From NCBI GenBank assembly GCA_903845295.1, contig CAIMWV010000012.1, positions 1 through 40,336 of the forward strand: a DNA stretch of 40,336 bases, written 5' to 3'. Of the stretch, positions 1 through 11,008 are shown piece by piece (position 1 is the first letter of the stretch; every line of letters begins with the position of its first letter). A model generated the notes under the pieces. The model did not search any database. It was not told where the DNA came from and saw nothing but the letters and a program-made list of their open reading frames with translations. Origin of the DNA: Candidatus Staskawiczbacteria bacterium (GTDB lineage: Bacteria; Patescibacteriota; Minisyncoccia; Minisyncoccales; Staskawiczbacteraceae). Made by a program: the position numbers and the translations under genes.

Positions 1-52
1 AATCATGATATATTGATTTTTCATAAAAATATTTTTAAATTAAATGTTTTTC

Positions 53-82
53 AAGCGGAGGAGGTGGTGTGGGACTAGAACC
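53..82 (-). pseudogene. Degenerate second copy of the tRNA-Ser 3' end
   Basis: Reverse strand ggttctagtcccacaccacctcctccgc versus tRNA ggttcgagtcccac-----ctcctccgc. Confidence 0.7.
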
Positions 83-208
83 CGTCGCTTGCCTTGCCGC
101 CCTCATTTCATTCGGGCTAGCTCTTCGGTTCCGGCTCGCTCCTTAAAAACCTCTCGGTTTTTAATATTTTCCTACACGGGAGGAAAATTCTTTCCTCCCG
201 ACCCCTCC
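83..208 (-). mobile_element. Small palindrome-rich element, copy E2 (same family as 20741-20904)
   Basis: Reverse strand starts ggaggggtcgggaggaa, contains cctcccgt-taggaaa-attaaaaaccgag-ggttttt-aaggagcgagccgg, ends aaggcaagcgacg; matches E1 at both ends and through most of the 5' half. Confidence 0.75.
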
Positions 209-210
209 AT

Positions 211-270
211 TTGGGTTCTCGTCTCACCTCTTTAATAATTTTAGCCAAATACATTTGGCTAAAATTATTA
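211..270. repeat. Perfect 18-bp-arm inverted repeat (233-270) whose left side extends into an inverted degenerate copy of the tRNA-Ser T-arm
   Basis: taataattttagccaaat-ac-atttggctaaaattatta; left flank gggttctcgtctcacctcttt resembles tRNA gggttcgagtcccacctcc. Confidence 0.75.
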
Positions 271-273
271 ATG

Positions 274-357
274 CGGAGGAGGTGGGACTCGAACCCACGA
301 GACCTGTTAAGGTCACAGCTTTCCAAGCTGTTGCAATGGCCACTATGCGACTCCTCC
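274..357 (-). tRNA. tRNA-Ser(GGA)
   Basis: Reverse strand GGAGGAG...CTTGGAAAG anticodon loop (GGA), long variable arm, T-arm GTGGGTTCGAGTCCCAC, acceptor CTCCTCC + G + CA. Confidence 0.95.
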
Positions 358-363
358 AAAAAT

Positions 364-957
364 TTATTCTCGGGCTACTCCGGCTTTTACAAGCGCCTTG
401 AAGTGCTGCGGGCTTTTCTCTTTCAAATAAACCAACACTTTGCCTCTTACATATCCTGTATTTAAACCTTTTTCTTTTGCAAAATCAATTATATTTTCCA
501 GCGCTTTCGCCATCTCTGATTTATTTTCAACCATTAATTCTATTTCTGCAAGCTGATAATTGAAATCTCCGTATTCAACAAAATCAATATCTATTCCAAA
601 AATTCCCTTCTTGTATTTTCTTCTTGTTGTTTTGCAAATACAAAATTTAAAATATCCTTTTTCCAAAAGAATATCTTCCATATCATACCCGGAAATCCCT
701 AAAAATTCTTTTATTCTATCTTCGTCTTCAATCTCATCGTAAAAATTTGCTTTCCTTACGGCCTCTTTATTCAAAGATAATTTCAGCTCAAATTTTCCAT
801 CCCGCTGCCTCAGCCAATTATCGTTTCCAGTCAAAGAAAAATCTTTTGTATCGTAATAAATGTCCGTAAAAACTTTTTCTCCGATAAAATCGGCTCCCTC
901 AATGAGCCTTTTTTCATCGTCCCCTTTCAATAAAAATTTCTTTTCCACTTCTATCAT
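364..957 (-). CDS. CYTH-domain protein (adenylate cyclase class IV / triphosphatase-like)
   Basis: 197 aa, N-terminal MIEVEKKFLL (ExExK motif), DIYYDTKDFSL. Confidence 0.85.
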   Translation of the reverse strand: MIEVEKKFLLKGDDEKRLIEGADFIGEKVFTDIYYDTKDFSLTGNDNWLRQRDGKFELKLSLNKEAVRKANFYDEIEDEDRIKEFLGISGYDMEDILLEKGYFKFCICKTTRRKYKKGIFGIDIDFVEYGDFNYQLAEIELMVENKSEMAKALENIIDFAKEKGLNTGYVRGKVLVYLKEKSPQHFKALVKAGVARE

Positions 958-1865
958 GTTTCCATATCGCGCAGAGCTTTTATTCTGTCTCCTATGGGAG
1001 GATGAGTTGAAAAAAGTTTTGCAAACCAGTGAGTTTTTTGCTGGCCCTTATATGGCGAGTCAATAAAAAGAGAACTGGTTGCGTCATTTGTAATTCTCAT
1101 CGGGGTCGGGTCTGATGAAATTTTTTCTAATGCGCGGGCCAGTCCTTCCGGATACCGGGTTAACAAAGCGCCATCGGCGTCTGCCAAAAATTCTCTTTTT
1201 CTGGAAATTGCCAGCTGGACCAGCATTGCGGCTATAGGAGCCAAAATTGCGGCTACAAGCCCGCCAATCATTAAAATAATGCCCAGCCCCCCGTTGTCTC
1301 TGCTTCTCCTGCCTCCCTGCATCCCGCCCCAAAAACTGATTCTTAAAAAGAAATTGGCAGTTATTGCAACGACCCCGGCCAAAACTGCCACAATTGTAGA
1401 CAACAGCATATCTTTATTTCCAATATGGGACAATTCGTGAGCTAAAACTCCCTGCAGTTCTGTTTTATCCAATCTGTTTAAAAGTCCCTGGGTCACGCAA
1501 ACTACTGCACGATTTTTATCGCGCCCTGTGGCAAATGCATTCGGCTGCATCTCCGGAATAATATAAATTTTAGGCACAGGAAGCCCTGCTGTTATACAAA
1601 GATTTTCAACAACATTGTAAAGCTGCGGATTGTCTTTTTTTTCAATCGGCTGGGCTTTATACATTGATAGAACAATTTTGTCAGACCACCAATAACTGCC
1701 AAAAGACATAAAAACGCTTAGAAAAACAGCAACGTACAGAATCGCGTCGCTGTCCAATAAATAGCTGAAAAGCCAGCCCAAAGCTATGATAAAGACCAAA
1801 AACCCAGTTATTAGAAACCAGGTTTTTCTCGTGTTGGAATCTGCTTGTGTATAAATGCTTGGCAT
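954..1865 (-). CDS. htpX: Protease HtpX (M48 metalloprotease)
   Basis: 303 aa, HELSHIGNKD zinc motif, TM segments, STHPPIGDRI C-terminus; ATGA overlap with the next gene. Confidence 0.95.
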   Translation of the reverse strand: MPSIYTQADSNTRKTWFLITGFLVFIIALGWLFSYLLDSDAILYVAVFLSVFMSFGSYWWSDKIVLSMYKAQPIEKKDNPQLYNVVENLCITAGLPVPKIYIIPEMQPNAFATGRDKNRAVVCVTQGLLNRLDKTELQGVLAHELSHIGNKDMLLSTIVAVLAGVVAITANFFLRISFWGGMQGGRRSRDNGGLGIILMIGGLVAAILAPIAAMLVQLAISRKREFLADADGALLTRYPEGLARALEKISSDPTPMRITNDATSSLFIDSPYKGQQKTHWFAKLFSTHPPIGDRIKALRDMET

Positions 1866-1882
1866 TTTATAACCGACCGGTT

Positions 1883-2440
1883 TTAGAACTTAACTGCAAC
1901 GGGCTGCTTTTCCGCTTCGGATGCTGTCTGGAACATTTCCATCTCTTTAAACCCGAATGAGTTTGCTATCAAATTTGCCGGGAAGCTTTCTATCTTGATA
2001 TTTAAATCCCTGACATTTGTGTTGTAGAACCTGCGGGCAGCCTGAATTTTATCTTCGGTATCCGTAAGTTCATTTTGAAGACTCAAAAAGTTCGTAGAGG
2101 CCTTCAAATCGGGGTAATTTTCAGCTACAGCGAACAAACTTTTTAAAGTGCCTGAAAGCGCATTTTCAGCCTCTGCTTTATTGGAGAGCCCCTGGGCGCT
2201 TATAGCGGTTGCTCTGGCTTGCGTTACCTTCTCAAACAGCTCCTTTTCATGAGCCGCATATCCCTTTACTGTTTCAACCAAATTCGGAATCAAATCATAT
2301 CTTCTCTTAGTCTGCACATCGATATCCGATAAAGCTTCTTTTGCCCTGTTTTTTAATGTTACTAAACCGTTAAAAGCAGCTATTACCCACAAGATAACAA
2401 CGACTACAACGATTAATATTATCCACGATATTATTCCCAT
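1883..2440 (-). CDS. lemA: LemA family protein
   Basis: 185 aa, N-terminal TM, QTKRRYDLIPNLVETVKGYAAHEKE, ARRFYNTNVRDLN. Confidence 0.95.
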   Translation of the reverse strand: MGIISWIILIVVVVVILWVIAAFNGLVTLKNRAKEALSDIDVQTKRRYDLIPNLVETVKGYAAHEKELFEKVTQARATAISAQGLSNKAEAENALSGTLKSLFAVAENYPDLKASTNFLSLQNELTDTEDKIQAARRFYNTNVRDLNIKIESFPANLIANSFGFKEMEMFQTASEAEKQPVAVKF

Positions 2441-2457
2441 GATTTTGGTTATTTATA

Positions 2458-2566
2458 ATTACTAGCGAGGAAGGAGTAAAGAACATGAACGAGATAAAAT
2501 GAAAACAAATTTTCATTTTATTGAGCGAGTGTTATTTATTCCGACCGAGCGACGTAATTATATAAA
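2458..2566. repeat. Long imperfect palindromic element, about 50-nt arms
   Basis: taattactagcgaggaaggagtaaagaacatgaacgagataaaatgaaaa versus reverse complement of the right side taattacgtcgctcggtcggaataaataacactcgctcaataaaatgaaaa; perfect 12-bp core. Confidence 0.7.
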
Positions 2567-2585
2567 TTTTAATTTATTAAAATTT

Positions 2586-3110
2586 CTACAGATCTTCTAT
2601 TAACGTATTTAAATATGGATGCTGGGTTTCAAATTTGTAGGTAAAAAGCTTCAAGAGCATCAGAAAGTCTCCTAATTCTGAACGGAATCCCTCAGGGCCT
2701 GAAAAAACCTCCCATAACTGTACTACAAGATTTTTGGTATAGCGGTGCAGAATTTCATAATCGGATTTATTTTTCAGATAGTTTATTATCTGCTTGAATT
2801 CTCCCCTGTCTAACCAAACGCCGCCGCACATTTTGCAAAAATCAACCCTTACCTTGGAATTATCGTACTTAACCTCTCTTAAACCGGAGCGGTCAACGGG
2901 ACAATGTCTATCACCGCGCGATACATGGAACTTTGCCTTATCCCTCCACAAATCAACATCAACCCAATTTAATTGTTTGTCTTTGTCGTCTTTTGCCAGC
3001 CTTAATTCATCTTTATCGAACCATATACCCAAACACTTGGGGCAGTAGTCAACTTCCACATTATGGAACAAAACTTTTTCTAATTGTTCATTGTCATTTG
3101 GACACTCCAT
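2586..3110 (-). CDS. zf-TFIIB-type zinc ribbon domain protein (two ribbons)
   Basis: MECPNDNEQLE...VDYCPKCLGIWFDKDEL and RHCPVDRSGL...VDFCKMCGGVWLDRGEF. Confidence 0.85.
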   Translation of the reverse strand: MECPNDNEQLEKVLFHNVEVDYCPKCLGIWFDKDELRLAKDDKDKQLNWVDVDLWRDKAKFHVSRGDRHCPVDRSGLREVKYDNSKVRVDFCKMCGGVWLDRGEFKQIINYLKNKSDYEILHRYTKNLVVQLWEVFSGPEGFRSELGDFLMLLKLFTYKFETQHPYLNTLIEDL

Positions 3111-3185
3111 GCATTAATTATAACCAAAATAAATAATTTATGCAACAAAAAAGCCCAAATACAATGCTGTGTGCTTGGACCCATA

Positions 3186-3665
3186 TTACTTTGTTATTGA
3201 AAGAACTGCCTCGTGGATTTTCCGGGCCAGCTCCCTGTAGTATCCTTCGACCTGATTAAGGTCGGCGATAAAACAAGGATGGTAGATGAATATCGTGCCC
3301 CTTGCTTTGAGCATTGCATTAACTCCAACTTCTTTTTCCTCCGCAGTGCGGAAATCAGTTCGGTAAATAATCGCTGTGCCGGCTGAGGTAATTGCAATGC
3401 CGTATTCCACACATGTTCCGCTGTCGGCATCAGCGCCATCGGCGCTCCCGACAAAGATGTTTTCAGAACTTTGGCACGCCTGTCTGCAGCTTTCAACCAC
3501 GCCCGCCACGTCGAAACGGTCTCCGTGAAAAAACTGAAGCGCTTCCACCTGTGGAAGAATGACTGCGTGCCCCAGCTCTCTCAGATACTTTGCCAGAAAA
3601 AGATTGTGCAACCTCTGTCCGGCATTAAACAACCCGCCTGCCAGGTAAATCTTTAATTTTTTCAT
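3186..3665 (-). CDS. Nucleoside 2-deoxyribosyltransferase-like protein
   Basis: MKKLKIYLAGGLFNAGQRLHN...; aaggag SD upstream of the ATG at 3665. Confidence 0.65.
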   Translation of the reverse strand: MKKLKIYLAGGLFNAGQRLHNLFLAKYLRELGHAVILPQVEALQFFHGDRFDVAGVVESCRQACQSSENIFVGSADGADADSGTCVEYGIAITSAGTAIIYRTDFRTAEEKEVGVNAMLKARGTIFIYHPCFIADLNQVEGYYRELARKIHEAVLSITK

Positions 3666-4389
3666 CGCTTTTCTCCTTATCATCACGCCATCCTGTACTT
3701 GCAAGCCAGCTCATGAATCCGCCAAAAGGCAGATCAAAGAGAAGCCTTGCGGCGACGTAATCAATTCTCCACTCCCGCAGGTCGCTGAACTGCCCCATTG
3801 TCGGAACGCGCGCAGCTTCGACTCCAGCTTGATTGGCGCATCTGACATCTGTGCTGTACTTATCGCCGACATACAGGACTCTCGGATTCTTTTCAGGAAT
3901 CCTTTTTTCCTGTTTAGCCAAAGCAACCACCGCGAGCAAAACCAGCGGATTGGGTTTCTGGTATTGGCTTGTTATTTTTTCCAACAGCCTGTCTCCAGAT
4001 ACAAGCTGCTCCGTACAATCATAAAAGATTCCCTGAGTCGGGAGATATTTCAAAACTCTCAGCCCGCCACCCCTATTAAACCTTAATAAATGGGGCTCTT
4101 TTAGAATGCCGAATCCCACCATCTTACTGACAGGCATCAGCGCGCCGTAGATATCTCGAATCCTTTTCAAGCCGTCAAAAGATGAATTCGAAATCATTTC
4201 TGCCTTCGGCGCAATCGCCAGCAAGGTTTCAATTATCCTGCCGTCAGGCTCGGAACCATGAAAGACACTGGTCGTGCCGTCACAGTCTAACCCAATAAGG
4301 TCGAAGTCATTTGCTATCGCGGCCAGACCGTTTAAGTCTTTAAGCCTGAAATCCACGTGGTACTGCGCAATGAAGGATTTTACTCCCAT
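3625..4389 (-). CDS. HAD-superfamily hydrolase-like protein
   Basis: LIGLDCDGTTSVF, ISNSS, YVGDKYSTDVRCANQAG motifs. Confidence 0.7.
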   Translation of the reverse strand: MGVKSFIAQYHVDFRLKDLNGLAAIANDFDLIGLDCDGTTSVFHGSEPDGRIIETLLAIAPKAEMISNSSFDGLKRIRDIYGALMPVSKMVGFGILKEPHLLRFNRGGGLRVLKYLPTQGIFYDCTEQLVSGDRLLEKITSQYQKPNPLVLLAVVALAKQEKRIPEKNPRVLYVGDKYSTDVRCANQAGVEAARVPTMGQFSDLREWRIDYVAARLLFDLPFGGFMSWLASTGWRDDKEKSDEKIKDLPGRRVV

Positions 4390-4490
4390 GCGTGATTTCC
4401 TTTTTCAAAGGTCATCTTGAGCAAATTACTCAGGATAAATCAGATTATCCCAAAAAAATAATTTAGTCAATTTTATCTAAACCAAACAAA

Positions 4491-4517
4491 AATCCCGAGG
4501 TTTCTGACCTCGGGATT
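4491..4517 (-). terminator. Rho-independent terminator
   Basis: aatcccgagg-tttctga-cctcgggatt, T-run on the minus strand, 3' of the 4531-4896 ORF. Confidence 0.85.
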
Positions 4518-4530
4518 CGAAGATATATTC

Positions 4531-4896
4531 CTATTCTTTTTCTTCTCCTTTTATCTTTATACCCATTTCATTAAAAAGGGCTTCGTGGGAATCAGTAGTG
4601 TGTCCGAGATAAATTGTCACTCCATTTTCTGGCATTATAAACTTTTGATCTTTAAGCGCTTTTTTTTCATGTTCACTTAGTGGAGTTTTAGCTATTTTAA
4701 TTTTATTATCTTCCTCCTCACCTCTGTTAAGTCCTTTTTCGTCGGCGAACTTCAAAAGCGCTTTTGCTTGCTCCGGGGTTAATCCGACTATCAGCGATTC
4801 GCCTCCTATAACTACCGTTTGCTTTTTAATAAAATCTGCATCCGGTAATTTTGATTCTTCTTCTTCGGGTCTTGGACCCATATCCGAATTTGCCAT
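4531..4896 (-). CDS. Hypothetical charged protein
   Basis: 121-aa ORF with own promoter and terminator. Confidence 0.75.
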   Translation of the reverse strand: MANSDMGPRPEEEESKLPDADFIKKQTVVIGGESLIVGLTPEQAKALLKFADEKGLNRGEEEDNKIKIAKTPLSEHEKKALKDQKFIMPENGVTIYLGHTTDSHEALFNEMGIKIKGEEKE

Positions 4897-4923
4897 ATTT
4901 TTTAGGTTTAATTATATTACTTC

Positions 4924-4951
4924 ATTATATTCTCGATATCACCCTTGTCAA
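4924..4951 (-). promoter_or_regulatory. Sigma70-type promoter for the 4531-4896 ORF
   Basis: Minus strand TTGACA-16 nt-TATAAT. Confidence 0.75.
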
Positions 4952-4953
4952 TG

Positions 4954-4979
4954 AAAAAACCGCATTACTGCGGTTTTTT
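4954..4979. terminator. Bidirectional terminator after groEL
   Basis: aaaaaaccgc-attact-gcggtttttt. Confidence 0.85.
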
Positions 4980-4987
4980 CAAATATT

Positions 4988-6637
<1,650 letters not shown>

Positions 6638-6741
6638 TTATAATTTCTAATTTTAAATTTCTATTAAATTTCTAAGGAATTAATTTCTAAATTAAAAATT
6701 AAACCTTTAATAGAAATTAGAAATTGAAACTTGAAAATTCG

Positions 6742-7032
6742 TTATTCTATTACTGCTAAAATATCGCTTTCTGAAGCGATTAAATATTCTTTTCCCCCAA
6801 TTTTTATTTCGCTTGGCCCATATTTTGTAAATAAAACCTTATCTCCCGGTTTTATCGACATCATAATTATTTTGCCGTCATCGGTTTTTTTGCCTGGTCC
6901 CACTGCAATCACCTTGCCCTCTTCTGACTTTTCTTTTGAAGCTGTTTCGGGCAAAAAAATACCGGCCTTTGTCTTCTCTTCCTCTTTAATGGGCTCTATT
7001 AAAATATGATCTCCTAATGGTTTAATTTGCAT
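6742..7032 (-). CDS. groES: Co-chaperonin GroES
   Basis: MQIKPLGDHILIEPIKEEEKTKAGIFLPETA...; internal ATG at 7032 preferred over the upstream ORF start. Confidence 0.96.
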   Translation of the reverse strand: MQIKPLGDHILIEPIKEEEKTKAGIFLPETASKEKSEEGKVIAVGPGKKTDDGKIIMMSIKPGDKVLFTKYGPSEIKIGGKEYLIASESDILAVIE

Positions 7033-7133
7033 AATTTTAAAAATAATTAATAATAAAAAATGCCTTTGAGACATTACTATAACATAATTTAGAAAAATAA
7101 ACAGTCTTTGTCAATAGATGTTTTAAAAAATAT

Positions 7134-7161
7134 TCCCTGCGCAATTGACATCGCGCAGGGA
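7134..7161 (-). terminator. Terminator hairpin
   Basis: tccctgcgc-aattgacatc-gcgcaggga followed by a T-rich run on the minus strand. Confidence 0.75.
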
Positions 7162-7179
7162 TACGATGGTTTTTCACAT

Positions 7180-7800
7180 TTACTGAGGGAAATACTGGCC
7201 GAATCCGCCAAAGTCTGTCTGTGACCACTCGGTAAACAGCCAATACAGGCGCTTGAACTCCAGCATTTCCTCAGCGCCGGCGCAAGGGTTGCCAGGAGAG
7301 GCGTCTTGAAGCTTTTTTACTTCATATGTCCATCCCCGGAGGACGGCTTTCATATATTCTACAACTTGGTCTTTCGTCCATTCGCCCATTTCGCGGCTTT
7401 TTGGACCGAGAGCCTTGCAAAGTTCGTTAAACTGGATAGCAAAGTCCTTCATGGTGCCTGCCATGATGCCCTTCACAGTCTCCAATTGTCCCCTCTCAAG
7501 GCAACAAGCGTCAGCGTCCATGGAAGACTGCCAAAGGAAATAAAATACTATAACACAAACTATTATTGCGGGAAGGCATATTACTGAAAACGGATTATGC
7601 CAATAATATGCCCAAAGGAAAATTGAAGCGTAGAGCAGCGGAATAATAATGAAGCATGCTGATTTAAACCTTCTTTTGCTTTGGCAGTTCTCTCTAATGT
7701 GCTTAGCCACCTCATCTATAACTTCCTGGGGAACAAGAACCATCGGCGCCTTCCGCTCATAAATCGTTTCCAAGAATTCCTTTCGCCAATTCCATTCCAT
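7180..7800 (-). CDS. Hypothetical membrane protein, two predicted TM segments
   Basis: ACFIIIPLLYASIFLWAYYW and VICLPAIIVCVIVFYFLW; aaaaggag SD 6 nt upstream of the ATG at 7800. Confidence 0.75.
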   Translation of the reverse strand: MEWNWRKEFLETIYERKAPMVLVPQEVIDEVAKHIRENCQSKRRFKSACFIIIPLLYASIFLWAYYWHNPFSVICLPAIIVCVIVFYFLWQSSMDADACCLERGQLETVKGIMAGTMKDFAIQFNELCKALGPKSREMGEWTKDQVVEYMKAVLRGWTYEVKKLQDASPGNPCAGAEEMLEFKRLYWLFTEWSQTDFGGFGQYFPQ

Positions 7801-7986
7801 GACCAACTCCTTTTGCCTTGGCTTTGAAGAAATGGGGGCATCGGTGCCTCACGAATCAATGGGTTTCGGGCCCAAAGACCGCACTTCATTTCTTTTGGCT
7901 GACAAGGCGTTCAGCCACACAGGAAAATTATCTTTTTAAAATGATTTTCCGGCGCAGCCGAACTTGTTTCAAAGAGCTGTGTTCTG

Positions 7987-10860
7987 TTATACTTCGGTTT
8001 TTAAAAATTTCCCCGTGTAGCTATTTTTTACCTTTGCAATATCTTGCGGAGTTCCTTCTGCCACGATTTCGCCTCCTTTGTCTCCTCCTTCGGGCCCCAG
8101 ATCAATCAGCCAATCGGCATTTTTAATCAAATCCAAATTGTGCTCTATAACCAAGACCGTATTGTTTTTTTCAACCAGTCCGCCTAAGACAGAAATTAAT
8201 TTTTTAATGTCGTCAAAATGCAGGCCTGTTGTCGGCTCGTCTAAAATATACAAAGTCCTTCCGGTGCCTTTCCTGGAAAGTTCTGTTGCCAATTTTACCC
8301 TCTGTGCTTCCCCGCCGGACAATGAGGTTGCCGGCTGTCCCAGTTCAACATAGGAAAGGCCGACTTCTTTCAAAGTTTTCATTTTTTCATAAAGCCCGGG
8401 AATGTTTTTGAAAAACTCCATTGCCTCTTCAACCGTCATTTCCAGAACCTCCGCAATATTTTTATCCTTATAGGTGATTTCCAAAACTTCTTTGTTATAT
8501 CTTTTGCCCTGGCATTCCTCGCACTCAACATAAATATCAGGCAAAAAATACATTTCAACTTTTTTCTGGCCCTGGCCTTCGCAGGCTTCGCACCTTCCGC
8601 CCTTTACATTAAAACTGAACCTGCCGGCTGAATAACCTCGGACTCTTGCTTCTTTTGTTTTGGTAAAAATATCCCTTATGTATGCAAACGCCCCGGTATA
8701 TGTTGCCGGATTAGACCTTGGAGTCCTTCCAATGGGCGACTGGTCAACTAAAACAACTTTATTTATATTTTCAACTCCTGAAATTTCTTTATGCTTTCCC
8801 GGTTCGTCTTTTGCCCTGTAAAACTTTTTCAGCAGGGATCTTGCCAAAATATCATTCACCAAAGATGATTTTCCAGAACCGGAAACTCCCGTAACGCAGA
8901 CAAATTTTTCCAAAGGTATTTTAACATCGATGTTTTTTAAATTGTGTTCCTCGGCTCCTTTTATTGTCAAAAATTTTTGCTTGTCCGCCGAAGCTTTAGC
9001 GGAGGTGGAATTCTTATTTTTAGATTTTGCTTGTCCTGAGGACTTCGAGTGAGCCTCAGTCGAACTCCCGCGCCGAAGGGACTTATCCAATTCCACTTTT
9101 TTTCTTCCGGACAAATAATCACCGGTCAAGGTATGAGATTTTAATAATTCTTTTACTGTCCCCTGAAAAACAACTTTCCCTCCGTGCTTTCCTGCGCCCG
9201 GCCCGATATCAACAATCCAATCTGAAGCCTGCATTGTTTGCGGGTCGTGCTCAACAACAACAACCGTATTTCCCAGCTCTTTTAATTTCACCAGCGTATC
9301 TATCAATTTATGCTGGTCTCTGGCATGCAAACCGATTGACGGCTCATCTAAAATATATAAAACCCCTGATAATTTAGAGCCGATTTGAGTTGCCAGCCTT
9401 ATTCTCTGCTCTTCTCCTCCGGCCAGCGTCCCTGCTTTTCTGGATAAGGTCAGATAAGCAAGCCCGACATCGTTTAAAAATTGCGTCCGGTCGATAATTT
9501 CCTTCAAAATCGGCTGGCTGACTTTTACTTCGCCTGCATTTAATTTTGACGAAAGTTTTTCAAAAAATTCTTTTACTTTATCGGTGGACAATTCAACAAC
9601 CTTGTCAATTGATTTGTCTGCGACAGTCACTGCTAAAACTTCTGGCTTTAATCTTTTGCCCTGGCATTTCGGACAAATTTTTGTCACCATATATTGTTCA
9701 ATTTCCGCCCGCGTCCAATCGGAATCGGTTTCATGGTACCTTCTTTCCAAATTCGGGATTACTCCCTGGAATTCGCCGTCACCGTTCAAAATAATATCAA
9801 CAATTTTTTTAGGCAAATCGCCGACTTCTTCGTCCAAAGAAAAATTATATTTTGCCGCCAGGTCCGAAAGAATCGAATAATAATATCCTTGCCTGCCGAC
9901 TTTATGCGATGCCCTAGACCAAGGCCAGATGGCGCCTTCGGCAATTGTCAGCCTTTTGTTGGGAATCACCAATTCCGGGTCAACTTCCAGTTTTTCTCCC
10001 AAGCCCGTGCATTCCGGACATGCGCCATAAGGATTGTTAAAGGAAAATAATCTGGGCTCTAATTCCGGCAAAGAAATTCCGCATTCTTCACATGCAAAAT
10101 GCTCTGAAAATATTAAATCTTGTTCGGGATCATTTTTTTGCCCGATAATCACAATTCCTTTTCCCAGCCTCAAAGCAATTTCCAAAGAGTCAACTAATCT
10201 TGACCTGTCTAAATCCTTATCTAAAATCAAACGGTCAACAACAACTTCTATGTCGTGTTTTTTTTGCTTGTCCATCGGCTTTTCCAATGATTCTTCAACC
10301 GGAAAAATTGTACCATCGATTCTTACCCTCACAAATCCCCCTCTCTGGATTTCCTCTAATACTCCGTGATGCTCCCCTTTTTTAGAACGGATGACCGGGC
10401 CCAAAATTGTAATCTCTGTTTTTTTGGGCAATTTAAGAACCTGGTCAACAATCTGGTCAACCGTCTGGCGCGAAATAAGCTTTCCGCAATTCGGGCAATG
10501 GGGTTTTCCTATCCTTGCATACAAAAGGCGCAGATAATCATAAATTTCTGTAATCGTTCCGACCGTAGAGCGCGGATTATGGGTTGACTTTCTTTGGTCA
10601 ATTGAAATCGCCGGCGAAATTCCTTCAATCTTGTCCACATCCGGCTTATCCATTATTCCCAAAAACTGCCTGGCATAAGCCGACAAGCTTTCAACATATC
10701 TTCGCTGGCCCTCAGCATAAAGAGTATCAAAAGCCAAAGATGATTTTCCCGAGCCGGACAAACCGGTGATAACCACCAGTTTATTTTTAGGGATATCTAA
10801 ATCAATGTTTTTTAAATTATGCACCCTCGCCCCCCGTATTTTTATATATTCGTTTTGCAT
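7987..10860 (-). CDS. uvrA: Excinuclease ABC subunit UvrA
   Basis: [42 protein letters not shown]..., two ABC domains; start ATG at 10860. Confidence 0.97.
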   Translation of the reverse strand: MQNEYIKIRGARVHNLKNIDLDIPKNKLVVITGLSGSGKSSLAFDTLYAEGQRRYVESLSAYARQFLGIMDKPDVDKIEGISPAISIDQRKSTHNPRSTVGTITEIYDYLRLLYARIGKPHCPNCGKLISRQTVDQIVDQVLKLPKKTEITILGPVIRSKKGEHHGVLEEIQRGGFVRVRIDGTIFPVEESLEKPMDKQKKHDIEVVVDRLILDKDLDRSRLVDSLEIALRLGKGIVIIGQKNDPEQDLIFSEHFACEECGISLPELEPRLFSFNNPYGACPECTGLGEKLEVDPELVIPNKRLTIAEGAIWPWSRASHKVGRQGYYYSILSDLAAKYNFSLDEEVGDLPKKIVDIILNGDGEFQGVIPNLERRYHETDSDWTRAEIEQYMVTKICPKCQGKRLKPEVLAVTVADKSIDKVVELSTDKVKEFFEKLSSKLNAGEVKVSQPILKEIIDRTQFLNDVGLAYLTLSRKAGTLAGGEEQRIRLATQIGSKLSGVLYILDEPSIGLHARDQHKLIDTLVKLKELGNTVVVVEHDPQTMQASDWIVDIGPGAGKHGGKVVFQGTVKELLKSHTLTGDYLSGRKKVELDKSLRRGSSTEAHSKSSGQAKSKNKNSTSAKASADKQKFLTIKGAEEHNLKNIDVKIPLEKFVCVTGVSGSGKSSLVNDILARSLLKKFYRAKDEPGKHKEISGVENINKVVLVDQSPIGRTPRSNPATYTGAFAYIRDIFTKTKEARVRGYSAGRFSFNVKGGRCEACEGQGQKKVEMYFLPDIYVECEECQGKRYNKEVLEITYKDKNIAEVLEMTVEEAMEFFKNIPGLYEKMKTLKEVGLSYVELGQPATSLSGGEAQRVKLATELSRKGTGRTLYILDEPTTGLHFDDIKKLISVLGGLVEKNNTVLVIEHNLDLIKNADWLIDLGPEGGDKGGEIVAEGTPQDIAKVKNSYTGKFLKTEV

Positions 10861-10882
10861 ACACAAAAAGTTTAAGTTGTTT

Positions 10883-10911
10883 ATTATACAACTTTTTTTA
10901 GGCGTGTGCAA
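10883..10911 (-). promoter_or_regulatory. Probable uvrA promoter
   Basis: Minus strand TTGCAC-17 nt-TATAAT with extended -10 TG. Confidence 0.65.
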
Positions 10912-10945
10912 GTGCCTACACCCCTTCGACAAGCTCAGGGCAAGC

Positions 10946-10976
10946 AAAAAGCCGCCCCGTTGAACGGGGCGGCTTT
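10946..10976. terminator. Terminator 3' of the 11009-12598 gene
   Basis: aaaaagccgccccg-ttgaa-cggggcggcttt. Confidence 0.85.
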
Positions 10977-11008
10977 GCGTCAAATAAAAATGGCGCAATG
11001 ATAGAAGG

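Noticed and set aside
117-359. 80-aa minus-strand ORF and overlapping plus-strand ORFs 44-235 and 211-465
   Set aside because: Overlap tRNA-Ser and element E2; composition not protein-like.
6640-6735. AT-rich aatttctaa repeats between groEL and groES (similar at 35968-36000)
   Set aside because: Low-complexity AT sequence; looks like ordinary spacer and not convincingly structured.
7033-7133. CIRCE operator for HrcA upstream of groESL
   Set aside because: No TTAGCACTC-N9-GAGTGCTAA-like inverted repeat found.
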